DNA from: CAZUNO01 sp964621445 [NCBI: Candidatus Hadarchaeota archaeon]
GTDB lineage: Archaea > CAYQAE01 > CAYVLA01
Length of the DNA: 64,000 nucleotides
Assembly (NCBI GenBank): GCA_964621445.1
Contig: CAZUNO010000006.1
Coordinates: 22,011-86,010, forward strand
Direction of reading: 5' to 3'
The position numbers were made by a program, and so were the translations under genes. Below, piece after piece: positions 55,132-63,202 of the stretch (positions are counted from its first letter, which is position 1; each line of letters starts with the position of its first letter). Under the pieces are notes generated by a model that saw nothing but the letters and a program-made list of their open reading frames with translations, ran no database searches and had not been told where the DNA came from.

Positions 55132-55977
55132 TTGTTGGATAGGAGGCTTATTGGACTACTGGGCATGGCGGTACTGGTCTCGACCGCGTTCGCGGTCATA
55201 TTCTTCGTTGATACCACGGAGGAGGATATTGAGATAATCAGGAACTATTGGCAGGCCCCAAGTCTGGAAGGTTGGAAACGTCTTCCCCTATCAGAGGAAA
55301 TGGTGCCTTACACCCTCAGTCTGGTGGCAAGAAAGCCGCTCGAGGAACTATCCATCCGGTTTGGTATTCTGAGAAACAATACCCTGGATGTTAACTATAC
55401 AGGATGGCAGGACCTGAGCATCAAGCAGAAAGCCCTGAGGGTTGGTAGCCTGGACTATCTGGATTCCCGGGCCACCGATATCTCGGAGGGCCTGGATGTG
55501 GAACCGATTGAACAGGAATTTGAACTAGTTCTCCGGGAAGAGGAGTACCGAGTCTATATTATAGATTATCATCCCTGCATTGCACCCCTGGCTAGCCCAA
55601 TCGCGTCAATTGATGTTCCATACATCTTTGCGTTTCTGTTCGATGGAGAAGGGAACATCTCCCAGTATTATTCGGGATATTGGGACTTCTTTGAGAAGCG
55701 AGAGCTGAGCATTCAGGACATGACCATCCAGCTGAATGAAAATGCAACCAGATATGCCAATGATCAGAACATGGGCGAGGGAGATCTCCCCCTTAACAGG
55801 ACCTTGGAAATGCTGGGAAAGATCACCTTCAATGAATTGAAGCCCGATGATCGGGTGTTCATCACATATAGGGTCAATGGTGGGGCAGTGTTGGGGGAGG
55901 AAGCATTCATGCAGATAATCCGCCTAAACGTTAATGGGGAATATCGAACACCCCTCATCAATATACTGAAGAGATAG
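55132..55977 (+). CDS. N-terminally anchored exported protein, second copy of the partner type
   Basis: A 281-residue protein not recognised. Residues ~6-26 form a signal anchor, followed by ~255 outward residues with several NxT sequons. Its size, layout and position next to a ThuA-like gene resemble the protein at 8363-9217. The start is TTG 55132 (or 55135); a TATA-like ACTTATAAGG lies ~45 bp upstream. It is divergent from the ThuA-like gene, and the promoters share ~135 bp. It ends 17 bp from the convergent member G. Confidence 0.66.
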   Translation: MLDRRLIGLLGMAVLVSTAFAVIFFVDTTEEDIEIIRNYWQAPSLEGWKRLPLSEEMVPYTLSLVARKPLEELSIRFGILRNNTLDVNYTGWQDLSIKQKALRVGSLDYLDSRATDISEGLDVEPIEQEFELVLREEEYRVYIIDYHPCIAPLASPIASIDVPYIFAFLFDGEGNISQYYSGYWDFFEKRELSIQDMTIQLNENATRYANDQNMGEGDLPLNRTLEMLGKITFNELKPDDRVFITYRVNGGAVLGEEAFMQIIRLNVNGEYRTPLINILKR

Positions 55978-55994
55978 CTTGTCTTCCCCGGATG

Positions 55995-57209
55995 CTAGTT
56001 TTCTTTCATTTTGGTCATCGATACCTCGCTGTAGAGGCGTCTTTTCACCATCAGGCTGTAAATCACGAATCCGGCCAGGATGGCCGTGCCGGTCACTGCG
56101 GTCCATTCGGTGAGGTAGACCCAGAACAGGGCATTTTCCTTCATCTCTATCGCTTTCTTATTAAGCTCCGAAAGCTTGTCTATCATGTCCTGAATCTCTT
56201 CGAGGGAGGCTTCATACTCCCCTTCCAGATAGAGGTCCCGAGCAATGGATCGACCATCATCTGCTTGCGCGATCTCCTCTTCGAGCTCGCCGGTGCTGGT
56301 GCCGAAGGAGTCAACAAAATCGATCATGGAATAAATCAGGTTCTTTTCGATGTTGTAATTATTGAAGGAATCTCTCAGATCGTGGATCAGGAATATATTG
56401 GATGGGAGATCCTTGCCCACCGAGTAGTAAATCATGTTTAGCATCAGATCACCGCCGTATTCGTTATCGTTCCTTCTCCTGAACCAGGACTCGTCCGCGT
56501 CTATTCCTATGACCCAGTTCTCTGCATCATTTTCCCCGTAAGTCCAGGAGATGACGAATTCCTCCTTTGGAACGTTTGAAAAACTCGGCTTAATGGCCCA
56601 GGCCCAGGTGGTGCTCCCGGCCTTGGGGTACATCGCTCTGGCCTTTTCGCCCTGGATTTTCTCGATGCCCAGCGGGACGAACATGGTAAACACCGGCGGG
56701 TTGTCCTCGACGACATCAACTTTGAAGGGAGCGAGCTCGGGTTTTTTGAAAATCTGGGTAAATTTTTGGGGGAATACCTCGGCAAGTGGCGATTGGGTCA
56801 GGGAATAATAGCCCTCGATATCCGGCCATAGAGTTAGCATTGAGGAGACGCCGGCGTCAACGGAATCCCTGAACCTGTTCATCTCCTTTCCGCTGAACCA
56901 TTCCATCCTTGGTTCAAGAAGAAGCAAAATATCATATTCATCCAACAGTCTTTCCAGGGTTCGCGGGGTATATATTCGAGTGATCTTCTTGGCCTCGGAA
57001 GCGCTGAGAAATCCGACATCGGTTGGTAGTTCCTGCCACTGTATGGCGAAATCCAGGGAAAGCCACCCGAGAATGGGGGATTCTCCGAAACTGGTATCAC
57101 CGATGCACAGTACTCCGATTCTATTTGTTGAGTCAAAGTGTTGCGCGCAGTTACCTGCGGTTAACATCACAGAGAAAATTAATACTAGCAGAGGATACCG
57201 GAAGTACAT
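55995..57209 (-). CDS. Anchored GATase-like family protein (member G)
   Basis: A 404-residue exported protein. Signal peptide (~21 residues), GATase-like domain with TRIYTPRTLERLLDEYD and SWTYGENDAENW, stalk with DFVDSFGTSTGELEEEI and a TPR-like pair (YLEGEYEASLEEI), and the anchor WVYLTEW...YSLMVKRRLYSEV. It lies 80 bp downstream of member H on the same strand, a tandem arrangement. No nucleophile cysteine is seen. Function unknown. Confidence 0.82.
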   Translation of the reverse strand: MYFRYPLLVLIFSVMLTAGNCAQHFDSTNRIGVLCIGDTSFGESPILGWLSLDFAIQWQELPTDVGFLSASEAKKITRIYTPRTLERLLDEYDILLLLEPRMEWFSGKEMNRFRDSVDAGVSSMLTLWPDIEGYYSLTQSPLAEVFPQKFTQIFKKPELAPFKVDVVEDNPPVFTMFVPLGIEKIQGEKARAMYPKAGSTTWAWAIKPSFSNVPKEEFVISWTYGENDAENWVIGIDADESWFRRRNDNEYGGDLMLNMIYYSVGKDLPSNIFLIHDLRDSFNNYNIEKNLIYSMIDFVDSFGTSTGELEEEIAQADDGRSIARDLYLEGEYEASLEEIQDMIDKLSELNKKAIEMKENALFWVYLTEWTAVTGTAILAGFVIYSLMVKRRLYSEVSMTKMKEN

Positions 57210-57289
57210 TATTGGCCCTTCCCTGTTTGCGCCCCCGATTATTGGTTAAAACTCTTATCCAGAGAATTGTATATCCAGGATATTGTCCT

Positions 57290-58534
57290 TTACCTTCCAC
57301 GTGTTGTCTTAACCCTGCGATATAGCCGTCTTCTCACCATCAGGGTCCAGGTTAAAAAACCGGCCATAGTAATTATCCCGGTTACGGTAAGCCACTCCAC
57401 CATGTATACCCAGAGCAGTGTGCTTTTCTTCATCTCCACGGCCTTCGATTCCAGCCGTTTTATCATATTGAAAATCTGGCTCATCTCGGCTGATGAAATC
57501 TCAAATTTCTGTGAAAGGTAGTTCTCCTCGGCCTTGGATCGCATGGACTCGATTTCCCCGATTTCGTCCTGGAGCTTCCGACTGCTGGCTCCGAACTTCT
57601 CGATAAAATCCAGTAGAGAGTATAGGCTGGAGAATCTTAGTTTATATTCCGTAAATTGATTTCTCAATCGGTGGACCACCAGGGGGTCCTGGGGCAGCTC
57701 CCAGCGACAGCTATACCACGCTATGTTAACGAAAATGTCTAGGGAAAAACGCTGCTTTCCGTCTGCTCCCCACCAGGACCCCCACATTGGGCTGACGAAC
57801 TGGTCGCCCGTTGCCCAGATCCTCGAACTTTCGTCCCCGTATTCCCAGGATAAAAGGAGGGGGCAGTTGATAAACCCCATATTTGCAAAGGACTGGATAT
57901 CCCTGGCCCTGGCCCACACGGTGGAGCCTTCCTTCTCGTGCAAGGCCCGCGTGTAGCCAAAGGGCTTAACCCTCTCTATTCCCAATTCCTTATATGGCCG
58001 GATCACTGGAGGCAGGGATTTGTCATCATTGATCTCCAGGGTATAGGGTTCAATTCCTTTATTGACTCCCTCCAGGAATCTCTCCTGGTCGTGGGGAAAA
58101 GCCCGGGGAAGCTTGGAATTCATCCACGGGCCGTATACCTCCTCATTTTGGCTCTGGGTAAATGCGAGAGATCCCTTTCCCTCATCCATGAGCATCTGGT
58201 AGAGCCATTCCACGTGCCGATTCTCAAAGTGGCCAAGAACCGGCTGGTCGAAAAGGAAATAATCATACTCAAGGAGATCCTCATAGCTCCGGGGAAAATA
58301 TATCCTTATGAATCTACGTAACTCGCTATTGCTAAATATGGCAGCGTGAATGGATCTGGATACCACGAGAGTTGAGGTCATGGAGGGCTCTATGCTGGTA
58401 AAAGCTGAAATCGGGCTATAGCTCGGATCAACCTGTCCAATGGCCAGGGTCTCTATTCGAATCCCGGATGCAATAGTCGACGGAAGGAATAGGAATAGAA
58501 TTATGAAGGTTTGCAGACAGGTCCTGGAACTCAT
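57290..58534 (-). CDS. Anchored GATase-like family protein (member H)
   Basis: A 414-residue exported protein. Signal peptide (~22 residues), GATase-like domain with RRFIRIYFPRSYEDLLEYDYF (split motif RIYFPR/LLEYDY), GPWMNSKLPRAFP and SWEYGDESSRIW. The stalk has DFIEKFGASSRKLQDEI and a coiled segment; the anchor is WVYMVEW...WTLMVRRRLYRRV. It starts at ATG 58534 with a TATA-like AAATAAG ~35 bp upstream. It is followed by member G. The family's N-terminal block is closest to the partial member at 1-317. Confidence 0.82.
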   Translation of the reverse strand: MSSRTCLQTFIILFLFLPSTIASGIRIETLAIGQVDPSYSPISAFTSIEPSMTSTLVVSRSIHAAIFSNSELRRFIRIYFPRSYEDLLEYDYFLFDQPVLGHFENRHVEWLYQMLMDEGKGSLAFTQSQNEEVYGPWMNSKLPRAFPHDQERFLEGVNKGIEPYTLEINDDKSLPPVIRPYKELGIERVKPFGYTRALHEKEGSTVWARARDIQSFANMGFINCPLLLSWEYGDESSRIWATGDQFVSPMWGSWWGADGKQRFSLDIFVNIAWYSCRWELPQDPLVVHRLRNQFTEYKLRFSSLYSLLDFIEKFGASSRKLQDEIGEIESMRSKAEENYLSQKFEISSAEMSQIFNMIKRLESKAVEMKKSTLLWVYMVEWLTVTGIITMAGFLTWTLMVRRRLYRRVKTTRGR

Positions 58535-58605
58535 TCGTTCTGTGTATTACCGGGGCGACCACTTATTTCTATTCCGGTCTCTATGACTAAAGTAGAGCCA
58601 AGCTT

Positions 58606-59902
58606 TCAGGTCAGGGAATCATGGCTGTTAATTACCTTTCTGAAGGCATCTATGAACTGGTCCAGGAAACCGGGCTGGGGATCTATATAGCAGGGAATTC
58701 TGAGAACGCTTTGATGAAGTTCCTCCGATATGGGGAAATCCCCCTTGCTATAGGGCTGGTATCGGGGGAGCCGCATGAACGGGCCTCCCAGTGGGCCTCT
58801 GCCCCGGCCCCATAGATCGAATCCATTGGTAAAAAGCGGTTTGAGATGCTGGAGGTGATCGAAACCTATACCCCTTATGTGAGCTCCTTCGGCCTTTACC
58901 GCGTCTACGAATCTATGGATAGGTAAATCATCCAGCTGGCCGGGATGGTATATGATTTGGAGGCCCCCGTAAAGCTGGATTCTCCCTGCTTTGGGGTAAG
59001 AGTGTTCGGCTTCAAGGCCTGCGAGCTCGTTCAGCTGGCTGAATATCCTCCTCCGGACCGGTTCGCTCTTTCTAATCCTTTCATCAAGGTTATCAAGCGA
59101 AACCCTGGCGATTGCCAGGGCCAAGGGATGGGCTCTCCATTTCAGACCCAGGACCTCCTTCTCAAGCATATGGTATTTTGTGTTGGCGAGTTCCTCTCCA
59201 ATACCTTTTCTGTGCAGGTGACAGTAAATCAGCTGTCTCTCATAGAACTCCTTGTTATTGGTAGTGACTATACCCCCTTCACCCCCGGATACCGGCTTTC
59301 CCCCGGTCCCCGATCCCTGAATGCTAAAACAGGTGATATCCCCCACATTGCCGATCTTCTCCTCACCCCATTCCGCCCCGTGAGCATGAGCCGCATCCTC
59401 GATTATGGTCAGATCGTGATTACTGCCAATTTCCATCAGGGAGTCCATATCGCAGGGATTACCTCGATAGTGAATGGGAACTATAGCACGGGTGCGCCGG
59501 GTGATTCTTTTCTCGGCGTCCTGGGGATCTATAAGAAGGGTTTTCGGATCAATCTCGCAGAAAACGGGCCTGGCTCCCATGTGAAGTGCCCCAGCATAGG
59601 AACCTATGTATCCCACGGCGGGGACGATTACCTCGTCCCCCGGTCCTACACCCGCTGCATAGAAGGCGCTGGCCAGGGCGGATGATCCGTGATCCGTTGT
59701 AAGGCAGTACTCTGCCCCCACATACTCACGAAACTTTTCCTCGAATTTTTTTTGGAAGTCCTTTCCCGGAACCGGATAGGAAGCCCTTCTCCAAAAGATC
59801 TCGAACGATTTCGATCTCCTGATCAATAGGCCGCTTCCACATTTCCGAATCCTCGATGGTTACCGCTGGGTCCCCGCCATTTATCGCTAAATCATTTTCC
59901 AA
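58606..59902 (-). pseudogene. DegT/DnrJ/EryC1-family aminotransferase, N-terminal frameshift
   Basis: A PLP-dependent sugar aminotransferase. The main frame (from about 59750) gives AEYCLTTDHGSSALASAFYAAG, IEDAAHAHGA and the lysine block GGKPVSGGEGG. The usual N-terminus is in another frame: TTG 59902 starts ENDLAINGGDP, then IDQEIEIVRDLLEKGFLSGSG. The two join if one base is removed, most simply in an 8-A run (59746-59753 on the + strand as T). With that change the length is ~432 residues, standard for the family. It may be a sequence error, a real frameshift or slippage at the A run. Such enzymes make amino sugars of surface glycans. The main frame's own start would omit the conserved N-terminus. 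Confidence 0.75.
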
Positions 59903-60134
59903 TTTTCATGCACCAACATGATGGCAAAGATGAGAGAGCAACAAGCGGTTGCTCCACTGGCTATTAATTGTCTTTGGGGGGATTGCTCCAAATCTAATCA
60001 ACTACGGATTGTAATGGACCTTCTTTCATGCGGGATTCAGATAGCCCAGGTTTCCTCTTCTATAAAGCAGGGAATATGGACTGCGTACGGGGAGGACAAG
60101 GGCGGAATCCATATAGAACAGGAGGGAAGCCCTT

Positions 60135-61643
60135 TCATTTCTTCCTGGAAAGGTAATCCTCCCAAGATATGGCAAATTGTTTCATCTTGGCCTCTCTGGT
60201 AGTCAGCCCGTTGGAGGTCACTATGCCGGAATTGATGATGCAGAATGACATCAGGGAACCATCCGGATAGGCCTGGTGAATGCCACATCTCCTGGTCCTC
60301 TGGAAATCTATATTGTTGGGGTCCTGGAAGTGCATGCTTCCCACAAACAACACCCTTCGGTTCCCGAATAGCTCCTTGATCGAGCTGTATGTCTTTTCCT
60401 CCATGATTTCCTCGATCGCGTCACGGAGAAACGGCTCGGTTTCCTCCAGGCTCTGCTTGAATTTCCTGTATTCCTGTAACACTTTGATCTTACCCACCGT
60501 GCCGAGGGAACCTTCCTCGGGAACTGTCTCGGCGATACTGGTTATGGCCTGGTATAGCTTGTCTATATCTATCAATTTTGGCAGTGGTTTCCACTCTCCT
60601 TTCGTTTCCACCAAAATCGTCGCCGCTCCGCAATGGGGGTGGACTGTGAAGGCCGGCAGGGGTTGCTGGGAGTAGTATTCCGCGATATCAAATAGAGGGG
60701 CGACGGAAGGAACTGGATACCAGTCCTCCCTATCGATAAATCCGCTTTCCTCCTCTATGCGAAGGATGAGATCCGGAATAGTGGCTCTCATCTTGACCCC
60801 GCCCCTTCCACCGAAGGAGATGGGCTGGAAGTTGACGCCCCTGATGACTTCCCCACGATTCATGGCGTATTCCAGGATGGGCCATACCTGATCGATATTG
60901 TTCATCCCTATGGTCGGAACCAGTACCGCGCAGGCATCAGCGGCATCTATATTGTCGATTGCCTGCTTCTTGATATTTATCAGGTCCTTTCCGGTCATTG
61001 TCTGGACTTTCTTGCTCTTTGTATCCGGGTCGTAGATTCCGTGTCCCCTGAAGCGGTCATAGACTCCGGGATTATTTTCTGTGTCGTATGATACGTAAAA
61101 GGTTACGGGGAGTAGATCCCTCAGGAAATCCTGATCTTGAGCCAATCTAACGGAGTTGGTATTGACCTCCACGTGGTTGAAATGCTCCCTGGCTCTCTTT
61201 GCTATCTCCGGCAGGTCATCCCTTACGGTTGGTTCCCCCCCGGTAAGCTGAACTGCTCGCCCTGCATCGGCCTCGATGGCCTGGAACGCATTGTCCAGTT
61301 GATCTAGCCTTGGCTCATAGATATAGTCCACGGCGCCGGCATTGGCAAAACAGGTCGGGCATCTGAGGTTGCATCGGTTTGTAACATCGACGATTCCGAG
61401 GCAAGTCCTGGTGAGGTGATAGCCACATAGTCCGGTTAGAGGTTCAACACAGTCCTGTGGGCACCGATAGTAATCCTTCTCTATCCTAGGGTTGGTTGGT
61501 CCTTTTCCTTCCCACTTGAATTTTTCGGCTCTTTTGTATAGGTCACTGTTGGACCAGTAGATATCCTCAAACTTGCCATGCTTTTCGCACTCTTTTTCAT
61601 AAAGTATCTTGCCGTCCGATTCCACTATCCTCGCCGGTATCAC
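60135..61643 (-). CDS. Radical SAM protein, Tes/MJ0619-like
   Basis: A 502-residue protein from GTG 61643. CNLRCPTCFA is the CxxxCxxC cluster of radical SAM enzymes, preceded by CPQDC and CGYH...TCLG cysteines for extra clusters, as in Tes (tetraether lipid synthase) and its relatives. The N-terminus is probably longer: in the same frame upstream, CPEC (61676-61665) completes the usual rubredoxin-like pair with KECEKHG, but no ATG, GTG or TTG precedes it. A TATA box (61746-61755) and ATG 61717 lie in another frame, hinting at an indel. A role in archaeal lipid or cofactor synthesis is inferred. Confidence 0.8.
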   Translation of the reverse strand: MIPARIVESDGKILYEKECEKHGKFEDIYWSNSDLYKRAEKFKWEGKGPTNPRIEKDYYRCPQDCVEPLTGLCGYHLTRTCLGIVDVTNRCNLRCPTCFANAGAVDYIYEPRLDQLDNAFQAIEADAGRAVQLTGGEPTVRDDLPEIAKRAREHFNHVEVNTNSVRLAQDQDFLRDLLPVTFYVSYDTENNPGVYDRFRGHGIYDPDTKSKKVQTMTGKDLINIKKQAIDNIDAADACAVLVPTIGMNNIDQVWPILEYAMNRGEVIRGVNFQPISFGGRGGVKMRATIPDLILRIEEESGFIDREDWYPVPSVAPLFDIAEYYSQQPLPAFTVHPHCGAATILVETKGEWKPLPKLIDIDKLYQAITSIAETVPEEGSLGTVGKIKVLQEYRKFKQSLEETEPFLRDAIEEIMEEKTYSSIKELFGNRRVLFVGSMHFQDPNNIDFQRTRRCGIHQAYPDGSLMSFCIINSGIVTSNGLTTREAKMKQFAISWEDYLSRKK

Positions 61644-61957
61644 GTTGAGTTTTCCTTCCCTAACGCATTCGGGGCAAACACTTGTGGTCTTTTTCAGGAT
61701 GCTCCTCGTGGTACCATCACCTTTGGAAGCTTGAGGGAGGTTATTGATATATAATATTGTTATGTTGACAATCTGGAGTATATTATACCTCTATATTGAG
61801 TCAGGAAAGTAATTAGAATTTAATCTGGTCACCAGGGTCCCGGCCATGATTCTGAGTTGGATTACAGAACATTGATATTTTTAGATGACCAAAGCTACCT
61901 GAGGTCCCTCTTTCCAGAAAGATTCATAGGCGGGTCCTGACTTATGGGCGGGTTGAA
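61644..61957. other. Intergenic region, 314 bp, with divergent promoters
   Basis: Its left part (61644 to ~61717) probably encodes the N-terminus of the radical SAM protein. Position 61746-61755 is the TATA box on the minus strand. A perfect short inverted repeat CTGGT-C-ACCAG and several A/T-rich palindromes occur, without clear function. No RNA gene was seen. Confidence 0.4.
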
Positions 61958-63058
61958 TTGAATCCAAGGGAAAGATTCCTGGAAATAATGAACTTCGGGC
62001 AAACTGACCGCATACCCCTTGTTGATCTCGAGGGTTTCATAGAGGAAACGATAAGGCTCTGGTGCGGGCAGGGATTTCCGGCCAACATGAAGGTAGAGGA
62101 TTACTTCGGATTTGAGATCAGGGGGATGTATCATGGGAGCATCGATATCGATTTTGGGCCCATTCCCAGATTTGTGGAGAAAACCCTTCAGGTTGATTCC
62201 AATTATGTGACCAGGATCAATCGCTTTGGATACACCGAGAGGCGTTCCAGGGAATACCCAATGCGTTCATATGGCTATACCTCATTTCCGATCACCAATC
62301 GTGAGGACTGGCAGGAGATGAAAGGAAGGTATGACCCGCACGACATCAGGAGATATCCAAAGGACTGGGGAAAGGAGCTATTCGAATACTGTGATGAATC
62401 TGAAACGCCGGTTGGGCTCGGCCTGGTTTGGGGTCCAGGTAGGGGACCCAAGGGTGGTTACGGTATGGGCGTGGAGCGTTTCCTTCGTACCTTTGTTAGG
62501 GACCCGGGAATGATCCACGACATGTTCAGTACCTATGCCGATTTCGTTATTGAGATTTCAAAGCCCATCCTGGAGAGAATTGATTTGGATTATGTCCTCA
62601 TTGGGGAGGATGGAATAGCCTACAAGAACGGGCCTCTGGTATCCCCGGATCTATATAGGGGGTTTTACCTGCCCTATGTCAAGAGGGTCCTCGACTTCTT
62701 CAAGGATCACGGCGTGGGGATACTTGGAGAATCTGCTAGCGGGGACATAGATCAACTGGTGCCCCTTTTCTTGGAGGCTGGATACAACCTTCTGTGCCCT
62801 CTGGAGAGCGCATGTGGGATGGATGCCTTGGAGTTGAGAAAGGAATATGGAAGGGACCTGCTGTTGATGGGGAATATCAGTCGGCAGTCCTTGATGGACG
62901 GCAAGGAGGCCGTAGAGGAGGAGTTCAACTCCAAGGTCCCTGATCTTGTGGAGTGGGGCGGGTTTATTCCAACCGTTGATGATATGATTCTACCGGATAT
63001 CTCATTTCAGAGCTATAAGCACTATGTGGATTTGGTAAAGAATTTCCAGGCGAAATGA
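61958..63058 (+). CDS. Uroporphyrinogen-decarboxylase-like protein, third copy
   Basis: A 366-residue TIM-barrel protein of the URO-D/MtaA group. It begins NPRERFLEIMNFGQTDRIPL and ends with GGFIPTVDDMILPDISF. At the place of the zinc HxCG motif it has GESASGD, so ligands are missing, as in the copy at 10443, with which it shares the N-terminal RFxExxNFG block. The TTG start is chosen; no strong ribosome-binding site is seen. It lies between the radical SAM gene and the sugar isomerase. Function unclear. Confidence 0.78.
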   Translation: MNPRERFLEIMNFGQTDRIPLVDLEGFIEETIRLWCGQGFPANMKVEDYFGFEIRGMYHGSIDIDFGPIPRFVEKTLQVDSNYVTRINRFGYTERRSREYPMRSYGYTSFPITNREDWQEMKGRYDPHDIRRYPKDWGKELFEYCDESETPVGLGLVWGPGRGPKGGYGMGVERFLRTFVRDPGMIHDMFSTYADFVIEISKPILERIDLDYVLIGEDGIAYKNGPLVSPDLYRGFYLPYVKRVLDFFKDHGVGILGESASGDIDQLVPLFLEAGYNLLCPLESACGMDALELRKEYGRDLLLMGNISRQSLMDGKEAVEEEFNSKVPDLVEWGGFIPTVDDMILPDISFQSYKHYVDLVKNFQAK

Positions 63059-63202
63059 TATCCCCCTCAGGGTGGAAAGATGAGAAGCCCTCGTGAAAAT
63101 GTGAACACCCTAATTGATACTTGGGGTAGGGTCGGGCAGGGCCTTATGTCTAGCAGGGAGGTAATACGCATTTTACTCCTTTTCATGGAGTGATCTATGA
63201 TC

